The notes beneath the pieces were generated by a model. It ran no database searches. It was not told the DNA's origin and worked only from the letters and a program-made list of their open reading frames with translations. From Streptomyces cyaneofuscatus (GTDB lineage Bacteria; Actinomycetota; Actinomycetes; Streptomycetales; Streptomycetaceae), in assembly GCF_000718135.1 (NCBI RefSeq), contig NZ_JOEM01000001.1, positions 728,759 through 792,758 of the forward strand: a stretch of 64,000 nt of DNA. The letters are read 5' to 3'. This document shows positions 49,751-58,378 of the stretch, piece after piece. Numbering within the stretch: the first letter of the stretch is position 1; each line of letters starts with the position of its first letter. Both the position numbers and the translations under genes were made by a program.

Positions 49751-50611
49751 ATGTCCCACACCGCTCACATACCCAGCCACCGGAAGCCCCGCCAGCGCGC
49801 CTCGAAGTCGGCGCTGCGAGCCGGAGTTGCCGGTGGCGTCCTCAGCACCATCGCGGTCGCGGGTGCCGCGGGTCCGGCCCAGGCCGAACCGGTGACCCAG
49901 ACGATCGAGATGCCCACCATCACCTCCGGGCTCTCCACCGCCGTCGCCGCCTCCGCACAGGCCACGCAGCAGGTCGCCCTGGACCTGGAGACGCAGGCCC
50001 GCGAGGACGCCGCGGCCGAGAGCGCCGCGAAGAAGGCCAAGAAGGCCAAGGCCGAGGCCGTCCGTAAGGCCGAGGCCGAGAAGAAGGCCGAAGCCGCCGC
50101 CAAGGCCCGGGCCGAGGCGGAGGCGAAGGAGCGTGCCGAGCGCGCCTCCCGTACCGCCGAGCGCACGACGCTCAGCGCCCCCTCCAGCTCCTCCTCGGGC
50201 AACTCGGCCTCCGCGCCCGCCTCCTCGTCCGCCCCGTCCTCCTCGTCGAACGCCACGGGCTCCGCCGCCGCCATCGTCGCGTTCGCCAAGGCCCAGGTCG
50301 GCGACGCGTACGTGTCCGGCGGCACCGGCCCCAACGCGTGGGACTGCTCCGGCCTGGTCCAGGCCGCGTACCGCACGGTGGGCATCGACCTCCCGCGCGT
50401 CTCGCAGTCCCAGTCGACCGCCGGCACCCAGGTCTCGCTGGACAACCTCCAGCCCGGCGACATCCTGTACTGGGGCGGCGCGGGCAGCGCGTACCACGTC
50501 GCGATCTACGTGGGCGACGGCCAGTTCGTCGGCGCGCAGAACTCCAGCACCGGTACGGTGCAGCGCTCCATGGACTACGACCGGCCCTCCGGCGCGGTCC
50601 GCGTTCTCTGA
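49751..50611 (+). CDS. Secreted NlpC/P60 peptidoglycan endopeptidase
   Basis: The 286-residue protein has a signal peptide (positive MSHTAHIPSHRKPRQRASKS then a hydrophobic core, cleavage after AQA near 45). A long Ala/Lys/Glu coiled coil covers about 70-140, followed by a Ser-rich linker, and a NlpC/P60 domain from about 170. The catalytic Cys is C199 in NAWDCSGLVQAAY and the His is H249 in SAYHVAIYVGDG. It should cleave peptide stems of the cell wall, in growth, branching or germination. No strong ribosome site precedes the ATG. A terminator follows. Confidence 0.93.
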   Translation: MSHTAHIPSHRKPRQRASKSALRAGVAGGVLSTIAVAGAAGPAQAEPVTQTIEMPTITSGLSTAVAASAQATQQVALDLETQAREDAAAESAAKKAKKAKAEAVRKAEAEKKAEAAAKARAEAEAKERAERASRTAERTTLSAPSSSSSGNSASAPASSSAPSSSSNATGSAAAIVAFAKAQVGDAYVSGGTGPNAWDCSGLVQAAYRTVGIDLPRVSQSQSTAGTQVSLDNLQPGDILYWGGAGSAYHVAIYVGDGQFVGAQNSSTGTVQRSMDYDRPSGAVRVL

Positions 50612-50649
50612 TTCACAAGCGGTCCGGAGGCACCGGATCGCGCACGGCT

Positions 50650-50687
50650 GAGGGCCGCCACTCCCCCGCTCGGGAGTGGCGGCCCTC
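50650..50687. terminator. Perfect 16-bp hairpin between convergent genes
   Basis: GAGGGCCGCCACTCCC and its exact complement flank the 6-base loop CCGCTC. It lies 39 bases after the NlpC/P60 stop and 34 bases beyond the stop of the convergent esterase gene, so it can end both transcripts. Confidence 0.92.
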
Positions 50688-50720
50688 GGCCGTGGTCGGG
50701 TCATCGCGCCGACGCGGTGG

Positions 50721-51944
50721 TCAGCGCTGCGGCAGCCGGTCCAGCAGCCAGGTGCACAGCTCCTCGGTGATGGCCGTGTGCCCGGTGGTCTCCGACGAAC
50801 AGAAGAACTCGTCCACCTCGCCGTCCTCCGGGGACAGGCCGTCGACGTCCGCGTACAGGTCCTCCGGCCGGTCGAGGTCGCGGATCGCGACCGCGCTCAC
50901 CGTCGGGACGAAGCAGACGTCCGGGTGGCGCAGGTCCACCGTCGCGCCGAACTTCTCCAGCGTGGTCGCCAGGATCCGGTACGAGCCGAGCGTGCCGCCC
51001 GGGGCGCCGTCGAGTGCCGGGAACCCGCTCGTCGTGATCGTCTTCCCGGCCTTCGGGAAGAGCCGCTTCAGCTCGGCGACGACGACCTCGTGCCCCTCGG
51101 CCTGGGTCAGAAGGGTCGTGCCCGGGTAAACCCGGTCGCCGGTGGACGCCAGCGCGGTCTGACCGGGCGGCACCTGCGGCCCCTGGCCGTCGCCCCGGCC
51201 GTTGGCCACGGCGATCGTGCGGGGCCGCTGCGGCCAGCCGCCGACCGCGCGCAGTGCCTCCAGGAACTTCTCGCGCTCCGGGTCGACCCCGACGGTGCCA
51301 GTCTCGCTGTCGTAGTGGCGCCACAGCATCTGGCGTGCGGCGGAACTGTTCATCTGCTTGGCGAAGTTGTTGGCGACCGGGATGAAGTGCGCGAAGGCCT
51401 GGAGCCCGATCGGGATCACGGCACCCCGGTGCGGGCTGTCGTAGGAGAAGTAGAGCGCGGTCTGGTGGTCGATCCGGTCGTGCTCCATCTTCGCCAGCGC
51501 GTAGCGGGTGACGATCCCGCCCATGCTGAAGCCGCCGACCACCAGGGGCTCGTCGCCCACCCGGGTGGCGATGGTGCGCAGGATCGCGGCGGTCGCGGTC
51601 CTCGCGTTGTCCAGGATCGAGGCGCCGCGGTCGTCGTAGCCGAGCAGGACGACGTCGTGGCCCCGCTCCTTCAGGGACCCGATGAGCGGGAAGCTCTCCT
51701 CCAGCCCGAGGTAGAGCGCGTCGAGATCGCTCCGGCCGTGGTTGAAGCCGTCGGCCAGGAGCACCGGCCGCACGAGGCCCCGGCGGCTGTCGGCGTAGTA
51801 GACCCGGGCGAAGCCGCCCGGCAGGTCCCACTCCTCGTCGGGGGTCGGGGCCGCGGCCCCGGCCGCCGCCGTGGCCTGCGGTGAACCCGCGAGCGTGAAC
51901 GCGCCGACGGCCTGCTCCGCGCTCTCGTCCTGCTGTCCGGACAC
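50721..51944 (-). CDS. Alpha/beta hydrolase (putative lipase/esterase), 407 aa
   Basis: The nucleophile elbow is VVGGFSMGGIVTRYAL, the early strand has PVLLADGFNHGRSDLD, and a late GHTAITEELCTWLLD supplies the His. Between them is a long insertion (NFAKQMNSSAARQMLWRHYD). No signal peptide is seen despite the Ala-rich first 35 residues. The GTG at 51944 follows GGAGGAG by 8 bases. Substrate unknown; the fold resembles bacterial lipase-like carboxylesterases. A longer frame runs to 52067 but lacks a ribosome site. Confidence 0.85.
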   Translation of the reverse strand: MSGQQDESAEQAVGAFTLAGSPQATAAAGAAAPTPDEEWDLPGGFARVYYADSRRGLVRPVLLADGFNHGRSDLDALYLGLEESFPLIGSLKERGHDVVLLGYDDRGASILDNARTATAAILRTIATRVGDEPLVVGGFSMGGIVTRYALAKMEHDRIDHQTALYFSYDSPHRGAVIPIGLQAFAHFIPVANNFAKQMNSSAARQMLWRHYDSETGTVGVDPEREKFLEALRAVGGWPQRPRTIAVANGRGDGQGPQVPPGQTALASTGDRVYPGTTLLTQAEGHEVVVAELKRLFPKAGKTITTSGFPALDGAPGGTLGSYRILATTLEKFGATVDLRHPDVCFVPTVSAVAIRDLDRPEDLYADVDGLSPEDGEVDEFFCSSETTGHTAITEELCTWLLDRLPQR

Positions 51945-52237
51945 GGTGTCGCTCCTCCGTCCGCGCACAGGCCGCAGCGGCCCGACGGACACGGGCTCGG
52001 AGACTGCGGTGGGATGCGAGGACCCGCACATCATGGCGGCGGTCCGGGCGGTCACAGGCCCCCGCACCCCGCGGTGTCACCCCCTCGGGTGGAAAGCCGT
52101 GGCGGCATGTTTGACCTGCGGAAAGACATGTTTGGCCGGTCTCTTGCGGTACAGGGACGGCGGCCGGCCCGCCCCGTCCGGGCAGGGGCCGGAACACACC
52201 GTTCCCACCCCGTCGGGGACAGGGCGATTCGCGCCAT

Positions 52238-53413
52238 TCACTCCGTCACCCGTACGCCGGACACCGCCACGGCCGCCCGCCGCGCCCCCGCGACGACCAG
52301 GGCCAGCCCCATCAGCGCGGCGCTCACCCAGACCGGCGCCCGGTGGCCGAGCCCCGCGTCGAGGGCCAGGCCGCCCGCCCACGGGCCCACCGCCGCCCCC
52401 AGGTTGAACGCGGCCGTGGCGGAGGCCCCGGCGAGCGTCGGGGCTCCGGCGGCCTGCCCGAGGAGCCGGGTGATCAGGGCCGTGCCCGTACCGAAGGCAA
52501 GCAGGCCCAGCAGCGGGATCAGGACGAGCACGGCGACCGGGCGGCCCGCGGTCAGGGCCAGGGCGCTCCAGCCGAGGGCCAGGGCGGCCATACCGTACGC
52601 GACGAGGGCCGTGGCCCGGCGGTCGGCGTACCGCCCCGCCACCGTGACGCCGAGGAACGCCCCCGCCCCGAAGAGCGCGAGCGCGGCGGGCACCCAGGCG
52701 GCGCCGAGGCCGGTCGTACGGGTGAGGAGCGGTTCCAGGTAGGAGAACGCGCAGAAGGTGGCGCCCTGGACCAGGGCCATCGTGAGCAGGGTGGGGCGCA
52801 GGCGGGGGCCGGTGAGGACGCGGAGTTCGTCCCGTACGGGCACGGGGGCGGCTTCCCCGTCACCCCGTACGCCGCCCGGAACGGACCGCAGGATCGCGGC
52901 GAACGCCGGCAGCGAGACCAGCGCGACGGCCCAGAACGCCGCCCGCCACCCCCACCGCTCCCCCAGCACCGCTCCGGCCGGTACGCCGACGACGCAGGCG
53001 ATCGTCACCCCGCCGACCACCACGGCGGTGGCCCGCCCCTTCAGGTGGCCGGGAACCATCGAGACCGCCGCCGTCAGGGCGACCGCCCAGAACCCCGCGT
53101 TGGCGAGGGCCCCGACGAAGCGGGTGGCGAGGAGGACTCCGTAACTCGGGGTCAGCGCACCCACGATGTGGACGGCGACGAACACCGCGAGGAAGAACAG
53201 CAGGGCGCGCCGCCGGGGCCAGGTGCGGCCGGCCAGGGCCATGAGGGGCGCGCCGAGGACCATGCCGACGGCGAAGGCGGAGGTGAGGAGGCCGGCGGCG
53301 GCGAGGGAGACGCCGAGGTCGGCGGCGATGGACGAGACGAGCCCGGAGAGCATGAACTCGGAGGTGCCCTGGGCGAAGACCGCGAGGCCGAGGACGTGGA
53401 CAGCGAAAGGCAT
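52238..53413 (-). CDS. MFS drug exporter, Cmx/CmrA chloramphenicol-efflux type
   Basis: The 391-residue protein has 12 TM segments and starts MPFAVHVLGLAVFAQGTSEF, the hallmark N-terminus of the DHA1 chloramphenicol exporters. It also has the A-motif GRTWPRRRALL between TM2 and TM3 and motif C-like GVPAGAVLGERWGWRAAF. Relatives export chloramphenicol; the true substrate here is not known. The gene has a 5' leader with a 7-bp hairpin, and related cml genes are controlled by leader attenuation. Confidence 0.88.
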   Translation of the reverse strand: MPFAVHVLGLAVFAQGTSEFMLSGLVSSIAADLGVSLAAAGLLTSAFAVGMVLGAPLMALAGRTWPRRRALLFFLAVFVAVHIVGALTPSYGVLLATRFVGALANAGFWAVALTAAVSMVPGHLKGRATAVVVGGVTIACVVGVPAGAVLGERWGWRAAFWAVALVSLPAFAAILRSVPGGVRGDGEAAPVPVRDELRVLTGPRLRPTLLTMALVQGATFCAFSYLEPLLTRTTGLGAAWVPAALALFGAGAFLGVTVAGRYADRRATALVAYGMAALALGWSALALTAGRPVAVLVLIPLLGLLAFGTGTALITRLLGQAAGAPTLAGASATAAFNLGAAVGPWAGGLALDAGLGHRAPVWVSAALMGLALVVAGARRAAVAVSGVRVTE

Positions 53414-53760
53414 GGGTGCAGACCCCTTGGACGGAACCGTCGGTGGACAGACGAACCGAGGTGCGGGGGATGCGGGCCGCGCGGGGCCGCCGGAGGACCG
53501 GCGGGGTGACGCGAGGGAGTGCCCGGGCCGGTCTCTCTCCGGCCTGGGGCACGAACCCGGCGTACGGCGGTGGGTCAGCGCGTACGCGGGGTGGGAACGG
53601 CCCGTCCCCGCGGTGATCCGGCGGGGGCGGTGCCGTGGCGAGAGCGGCCGGTGACCCGTGGGGTCATCCGGCGACGCTCAGCGGCAGTTCGCCCACCGGC
53701 GCACCGGTGGGCGGAGTCTGTCGGACTCGGGGCTCGACATGGGGCGAGGCTACCGGACGG
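53414..53760. other. Intergenic leader/promoter region of the MFS gene
   Basis: This 347-base gap has no convincing gene. It contains a perfect 7-bp hairpin (CCGCCGG-AGGA-CCGGCGG at 53487-53504), which would sit in the 5' leader of the MFS mRNA, and a 9-bp hairpin at 53691-53712. The base composition is otherwise ordinary and GC-rich. Confidence 0.5.
53691..53712 (-). terminator. 9-bp hairpin after the small gene at 53761
   Basis: GCCCACCGG and CCGGTGGGC flank the loop CGCA, 49 bases past the stop of the minus-strand small gene. Probably its terminator, upstream of the MFS promoter. Confidence 0.55.
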
Positions 53761-53991
53761 TCAGCGGCGGCGCTGGCGGCGGTTCGCGGTTCGCTCCGGC
53801 TCACGCGCGGAGGTGGTGGGTGCGGGCAGCGCGTCGTACACGGCGTCCAGCTCCTCGTCGTCCTCGTCCGGGGATGTCAGGCCCGCGGCGAACTGCGGTT
53901 CCAGGAAGAGGCCGTGGTGCTGGGGCGGCGCGGTGTCCTCGGCGCCCGGTTCCGGGCGGGAGGAGTTCCGGGGCAGGGAGGCGGTCGTCAT
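53761..53991 (-). CDS. Small hypothetical protein, 76 aa
   Basis: The ATG at 53991 follows AAGGAC by 8 bases and gives MTTASLPRNSSRPEPGAEDT, then a hydrophobic HHGLFLEPQFAAGL, an acidic SPDEDDEELDAVYDALP and a basic tail ending RRQRRR. The alternation of acidic and basic ends without a fold suggests a disordered or partner-binding protein. I do not recognise a family. There are no cysteines or modifying-enzyme genes nearby, so a RiPP precursor is unlikely. Confidence 0.55.
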   Translation of the reverse strand: MTTASLPRNSSRPEPGAEDTAPPQHHGLFLEPQFAAGLTSPDEDDEELDAVYDALPAPTTSAREPERTANRRQRRR

Positions 53992-54228
53992 GGCTGTCTG
54001 TCCTTGGGTCGAGCAGCGCTGTATCGGCTTGTCCCGTACCCCGTCGGCGTGCGTTCGATGTTCGCGTGGGGCGGAGAAGAGCGTCGTACGCGCCGCGTGC
54101 CGCAGCTCAGGGCGAGGGCGGGCACCAGCCGGTCCGGGACTGCCGATGACCGGGGGTGGCGCGCAAATCATCGCACACGATCACGTGGAGGGTCGGGGAT
54201 TATGCCCTGGCCCGGTCCGGGCCGCGGC

Positions 54229-54966
54229 TCAGAGCACCACGCGGAAGTGCGTCGTCAGGCGCCGGTCCTCGCCCAGGACGTGGAACGCGAGGCCCGGAGG
54301 CTGGTCGCGGTCGGCCGGCCGGTCCCCCTCCCAGGGCATGCGCAGGGTCCACGTCACGGCGGGCCCGACGATGAGCGGGTGGCCGGCGAAGGTGGAGGCG
54401 GCGGCGGTGTGGGCGTGGCCGGTGAGGACGGCGACGACCCGCGGGTGGGCGTCCAGGAGGGCGGCGAGGCGCTCCGGCTCCTCCAGCCGCCCGGCGTCGG
54501 GCAGCGGGTGGTGGAGCTCGACGGGCGGCTGGTGGAAGGCGATCAGCGCGGGGACGCCGTCCGGGAGCGCGCCGAGGGTGGAGTCGATCCAGGCGAGGGT
54601 CTCGGTGTCGAGGCGGCCCTCGTCGCGGCCGGGGATGGTGGAGTCGCACATCAGGATCGCGGTTCCGGCGATGTGGTGGACCCGGTTGACGGGCGTGGCG
54701 GCCGGGGGCTCGCCGAGGAACGCCTTGCGGTAGGCGGGGCGGGCGTCGTGGTTGCCGGGGCAGGCCAGGACGGGGAAGGGGGCGGTCAGGATGCGGGCCG
54801 CCTCCTCGTACTCCGCCTCCGCCGCGTGGTCGGCGATGTCTCCGGTGACCAGCAGGGCGTCGACCGGGCGGGGCAGGGCCCGCAGGTACTCCATGACGCG
54901 GGTCGCCCTGCGCGTCGCGCGTTCACTGCCGTCCAGGTGCAGATCGCTGATCTGAGCGAGCAACAT
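54229..54966 (-). CDS. Metallophosphoesterase (calcineurin-like), cpdA/3',5'-cAMP-PDE-like
   Basis: The 245-residue protein has the dinuclear metal motifs in order: QISDLHLDG (D-x-H), LLVTGDIADH, CPGNHDARP, FHQPPVEL and LTGHAHTAAAS. This spacing is close to cyclic-nucleotide phosphodiesterases of the CpdA type, which fits the Crp-type sites in this window, but related enzymes hydrolyse other phosphoesters. Cytoplasmic, no signal. The ATG lies at the CATG (54963-54966 region) shared with the divergent side. Confidence 0.9.
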   Translation of the reverse strand: MLLAQISDLHLDGSERATRRATRVMEYLRALPRPVDALLVTGDIADHAAEAEYEEAARILTAPFPVLACPGNHDARPAYRKAFLGEPPAATPVNRVHHIAGTAILMCDSTIPGRDEGRLDTETLAWIDSTLGALPDGVPALIAFHQPPVELHHPLPDAGRLEEPERLAALLDAHPRVVAVLTGHAHTAAASTFAGHPLIVGPAVTWTLRMPWEGDRPADRDQPPGLAFHVLGEDRRLTTHFRVVL

Positions 54967-55000
54967 GTCGGAACGCCCCCCGTGCCTAATGCTATCGATT

Positions 55001-55026
55001 CACTTTGCCGTTAGGACTCTAAAGTG
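55001..55026. promoter_or_regulatory. Nested inverted repeats upstream of the CGNR regulator
   Basis: CACTTT (55001-55006) and AAAGTG (55021-55026) form an inverted repeat, and TTAG-N4-CTAA (55011-55022) lies inside it. CCTAA/TTAGG ends also occur at 54985 and 55011. The AT-rich composition and position between divergent genes suggest a promoter/operator, but no family consensus is known to me. Confidence 0.3.
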
Positions 55027-55090
55027 GGGAGCGGACAGAGTTCAAGAGGCCGTCGACGACCAGTCGGGGGCGGCGAAGGGGGGCGAGGCG

Positions 55091-55702
55091 GTGGCACAGC
55101 GGCCTGTCATGGAACTGGCGAGCACCATCCACCACGACGGGGACGGTGGCGTCGCCGACGACCTGGAGACGGTCCGGGGGACGACGCGGTGGATCCAGCA
55201 GCAGACCGGGCTACCGGGCACCGGGGAGCTCGTCGCCGACGAGGAGCTCCGGGACCGGATCGTCGGCGTACGGCGGGCCGTGCGGGCCCTGTTCGCACGG
55301 GTGGTCAGCCCGGCCCCGCCCAGCCCGGCGGACGCCCACCGCCTGATGCCGGCCGACGAGGCCCTGGCCCGCCTCAATGCGGCCGCCGCCCGGGAGCTGG
55401 TCGCCCCGCAGCTGGAGTGGCCCGCCGAAGGGGCCCCCGCGGCCCGGCTGTTGTCGGCCGAGGACGACCCGCGCGTACGGCTGGTCGCGGCGCTGGCGCG
55501 CGATGCCGTGGACTTCCTGAGCGGGCCGGAGCGCGAACAGCTGCGGGCCTGCCACGCGCCGCGCTGCGTCCGGTACTTCATCAGGAGCCACGGCCGCCAG
55601 GAGTGGTGCAGGCCGTCCTGCGGCAACCGGGCCCGGGTGGCCCGCCACTACGAGCGCACGCGGGGGTCGGCGACGGGCGAGGGGCCCGCCGCCGCGCTGT
55701 GA
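55091..55702 (+). CDS. CGNR zinc-finger (ABATE-domain) putative regulator
   Basis: The N-terminal ABATE-type domain starts MELASTIHHDGDGGVADDLE, and the C-terminal CGNR zinc finger holds the ligands in RACHAPRCVRYFIRSHGR and WCRPSCGNRARVARHY. Such proteins are thought to be transcription regulators that bind a small molecule through the N-domain. The GTG at 55091 is chosen because GGGGGCGAGG precedes it and the domain begins there; the frame is open back to ATG 54965, which would overlap the neighbouring ATG. Length from 55091 is 203 residues. Confidence 0.85.
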   Translation: MAQRPVMELASTIHHDGDGGVADDLETVRGTTRWIQQQTGLPGTGELVADEELRDRIVGVRRAVRALFARVVSPAPPSPADAHRLMPADEALARLNAAAARELVAPQLEWPAEGAPAARLLSAEDDPRVRLVAALARDAVDFLSGPEREQLRACHAPRCVRYFIRSHGRQEWCRPSCGNRARVARHYERTRGSATGEGPAAAL

Positions 55703-55712
55703 GCCGTGGGTC

Positions 55713-56996
55713 TCAGGCCTTCGGGGCCACCTTCGACAGCCCGTTGATGATGCGGTCCATCGCGTCGCCGCCCTGCGGGTCGGTCAGGTTGGCGAGCATC
55801 TTGAGGGTGAACTTCATCAGCAGCGGGTGGGTCAGGCCGCGTTGCGTGGCGACCTTCATGACCTTCGGGTTGCCGATCAGCTTCACGAAGGCGCGGCCCA
55901 TCGTGTAGTAGCCGCCGTAGGTCTCCTTGAGCACCTTCGGGTAGTTGTTCAGGGCCAGTTCGCGCTGGGCGGGGGTGGCGCGGGCGTGGGCCTGGACGAT
56001 GACGTCGGCCGCGATCTGGCCCGACTCCATGGCGTACGCGATGCCTTCGCCGTTGAACGGGTTGACCATGCCGCCCGCGTCGCCGACGAGCAGGAGGCCC
56101 TTGGTGTAGTGCGGCTGGCGGTTGAAGGCCATGGGGAGGGCGGCGCCCCGGATGGGCATCGTCATGTTCTCCGGGGTGTAGCCCCACTCCTCGGGCATCG
56201 AGGCGCACCAGGCCTTGAGCACCTCGCGCCAGTCCAGCTCCTTGAAGGCGGAGGAGGAGTTGAGGATGCCGAGGCCCACGTTGGAGGTGCCGTCGCCCAT
56301 GCCGAAGATCCAGCCGTACCCGGGCAGCAGGCGGTCCTCGGCGCCGCGGCGGTCCCACAGCTCCAGCCAGGACTCCAGGTAGTCGTCGTCGTGGCGGGGC
56401 GAGGTGAAGTACGTACGGACGGCGACGCCCATCGGGCGGTCCTCGCGGCGGTGCAGACCCATCGCCAGGGAGAGCCGGGTGGAGTTGCCGTCGGCGGCGA
56501 CCACGAGCGGGGCGTGGAAGGTGAGCGGGGTCTTCTCCTCGCCGACCCTCGCCTCGACGCCGGTGATGCGGCCGGTGCGCTCGTCGCGGATCGGGGCGCC
56601 CACGTTGCAGCGCTCGTACAGCCGGGCGCCGGCCTTCTGCGCCTGCCGGGCGAGCTGCTCGTCGAAGTCGTCGCGCTTGCGGACCAGTCCGTAGTCCGGG
56701 TAGGAGGCGAGATCCGGCCAGTCCAGCTGGAGCCGGACGCCGCCGCCGATGATGCGCAGGCCCTTGTTGCGGAGCCAGCCGGCCTCCTCGGAGATGTCGA
56801 TCCCCATGGAGACGAGCTGTTTCGTGGCGCGCGGCGTGAGGCCGTCGCCGCAGACCTTCTCGCGGGGGAACGCCGTCTTTTCCAGCAGCAGGACGTCGAG
56901 TCCGGCCTTGGCGAGGTAGTACGCGGTCGTGGAGCCGGCTGGGCCCGCTCCGACGACGATCACGTCCGCGCTGTGCTCGGAGAGGGGCTCGGTCAC
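55713..56996 (-). CDS. Geranylgeranyl reductase family flavoprotein (menaquinone side chain)
   Basis: The 427-residue protein has the FAD Rossmann motif VIVVGAGPAGSTTAYYLAKA, the second motif LVVAADGNSTRLSLAMG and the GG motif LLVGDAGGMVNPFNGEG typical of the GGR/MenJ family. It could reduce double bonds in the isoprenoid side chain, as expected for the partly saturated MK-9(H4/H6/H8) of Streptomyces. The GTG at 56996 has GGGAG upstream. It lies near menG, the polyprenyl synthase and nuo. Confidence 0.92.
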   Translation of the reverse strand: MTEPLSEHSADVIVVGAGPAGSTTAYYLAKAGLDVLLLEKTAFPREKVCGDGLTPRATKQLVSMGIDISEEAGWLRNKGLRIIGGGVRLQLDWPDLASYPDYGLVRKRDDFDEQLARQAQKAGARLYERCNVGAPIRDERTGRITGVEARVGEEKTPLTFHAPLVVAADGNSTRLSLAMGLHRREDRPMGVAVRTYFTSPRHDDDYLESWLELWDRRGAEDRLLPGYGWIFGMGDGTSNVGLGILNSSSAFKELDWREVLKAWCASMPEEWGYTPENMTMPIRGAALPMAFNRQPHYTKGLLLVGDAGGMVNPFNGEGIAYAMESGQIAADVIVQAHARATPAQRELALNNYPKVLKETYGGYYTMGRAFVKLIGNPKVMKVATQRGLTHPLLMKFTLKMLANLTDPQGGDAMDRIINGLSKVAPKA

Positions 56997-57093
56997 GGTC
57001 GGATCTCCCGAAGACTCGAATTCGCGTGCCGCGCGGCACATGTCCCGTGCAGTCTATGGGGGCCTGCTGAACAACCCTCCGAAGGGCTCCCTC

Positions 57094-57624
57094 ATGTCGA
57101 TAGCACCTGTTCCGCCCACCGCCCCGGCCCCCGCGGTACGTCTGCGCGTCCCGACCGACGAGGACGCGCTCTTCTGGCACCGGATCTTCGACGACCCCGA
57201 GGTGATGGAGTTCTTCGGCGGCCGGAGAGCGGACTTCTCCGTGTACGAGGAACTCACCGCCCGTCAGCGCCGCCATGACGCGGAGCTCGGCTACTGCCTG
57301 TGGACCGTCACCGACGAGGACGGCACCGTGCTCGGCTTCACCGGGGCGCAGCCGTGGCCGCACACCCACTACGGGCCGGTCGGCGCCATCGAGATCGGCT
57401 GGCGGCTGGGGCGCTCGGCGTGGGGGCGCGGGTACGCCACCGCCGCCGCCCGCACCACGCTGGAGCGGCTGCGGGCGGCCGGGGTGCCGGACGTCGTCGC
57501 GATGATCGACTCCCGTAACGCCCGGTCCATCGCGGTGGCGGAACGGCTCGGGATGCGGCTCGCGGAGACCTTCACCACCCCGCGCCCCGGACAGGAGGCG
57601 CGCTGCTACCGGCTGGAGCTCTGA
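57094..57624 (+). CDS. GNAT-family N-acetyltransferase (RimJ/RimL-like)
   Basis: The 176-residue protein has PAVRLRVPTDEDALFWHRIF at the start and the acetyl-CoA site IGWRLGRSAWGRGYATAAAR (the Q/R-x-x-G-x-G/A type). The C-terminal RSIAVAERLGMRLAETF is typical of the RimJ/RimL group acting on ribosomal proteins or other amino groups. ATG 57094 follows GAAGGG. The last codons and the stop lie in a 16-bp tandem duplication. Confidence 0.9.
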   Translation: MSIAPVPPTAPAPAVRLRVPTDEDALFWHRIFDDPEVMEFFGGRRADFSVYEELTARQRRHDAELGYCLWTVTDEDGTVLGFTGAQPWPHTHYGPVGAIEIGWRLGRSAWGRGYATAAARTTLERLRAAGVPDVVAMIDSRNARSIAVAERLGMRLAETFTTPRPGQEARCYRLEL

Positions 57625-57651
57625 GGCCTCGTACGTCTGAGGCCTCGTACG
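57620..57651. repeat. Perfect 16-bp tandem duplication spanning the GNAT stop
   Basis: The unit TCTGAGGCCTCGTACG occurs twice without mismatch (57620-57635 and 57636-57651). The first copy contains the GNAT stop codon; the second lies just before the menG stop at 57656. The absence of mismatches suggests a recent event. Confidence 0.95.
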
Positions 57652-57655
57652 AAGG

Positions 57656-58348
57656 TCAGGCGCGGGTGGCCCGGTGCAGGGCCACCACACCGCCGGTGAG
57701 GTTGCGCCACGCCACCTTCGACCAGCCCGCCTTCTGAAGGAGTGCGGCGAGGCCGGGCTGGTCGGGCCAGGCGCGGATGGACTCGGCGAGATAGACGTAC
57801 GCGTCCGGGTTGGAGGAGACCGCCCGGGCGGTGGGCGGCAGCGCGCGCATCAGGTACTCGGTGTAGACCGTGCGGAACGGGGCCCAGGTCGGCTGCGAGA
57901 ACTCGCAGATCACGACCTTGCCGCCCGGCTTCGTCACCCGGTACAGCTCGCGCAGCGCGGTCTCGGTGTCGTGGATGTTGCGCAGCCCGAAGGAGATCGT
58001 GACGGTGTCGAAGACCTCGTCCTTGAACGGCAGCCTCATCCCGTCACCGGCCGTGAACGGCATCCACGGGTGGCGCCGCTTGCCGACCTCCAGCATGCCG
58101 AGCGAGAAGTCGCACGGCACGACGTAGGCGCCGGCCTGGGCGAAGGGCTGCGAGGAGGTCGCGGTGCCCGCCGCCAGGTCGAGGATCTTCTGCGCGGGGC
58201 GGGCGTCGACCGCCGCCGCGACCGCCTTGCGCCACTGCCGGGCCTGGCCCAGCGAGATCACGTCGTTGGTCAGGTCGTAGTTGGCCGCCACACCGTCGAA
58301 CATCGAGGCGACTTCGTGCGGCTGCTTGTCCAGGGAGGCTCGGGTCAC
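57656..58348 (-). CDS. menG: Demethylmenaquinone methyltransferase MenG (UbiE family)
   Basis: The 230-residue methyltransferase has the UbiE/MenG start [23 protein letters not shown] site [13 protein letters not shown] (motif I), and the family signatures [16 protein letters not shown] and [12 protein letters not shown]. It methylates demethylmenaquinone to menaquinone, the last step of the classical pathway. GTG 58348 was selected on the family start; the upstream TTG 58360 is less likely. It is downstream of a sulfonate-type gene set with 30 bases between. Confidence 0.96.
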   Translation of the reverse strand: MTRASLDKQPHEVASMFDGVAANYDLTNDVISLGQARQWRKAVAAAVDARPAQKILDLAAGTATSSQPFAQAGAYVVPCDFSLGMLEVGKRRHPWMPFTAGDGMRLPFKDEVFDTVTISFGLRNIHDTETALRELYRVTKPGGKVVICEFSQPTWAPFRTVYTEYLMRALPPTARAVSSNPDAYVYLAESIRAWPDQPGLAALLQKAGWSKVAWRNLTGGVVALHRATRA

Positions 58349-58378
58349 CCGTCCATTCAAGCAGCCCGCCCGTACGGA

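Noticed and set aside
53761..53991. RiPP precursor peptide
   Set aside because: No Cys/Ser/Thr-rich core and no modifying enzyme or protease gene nearby.
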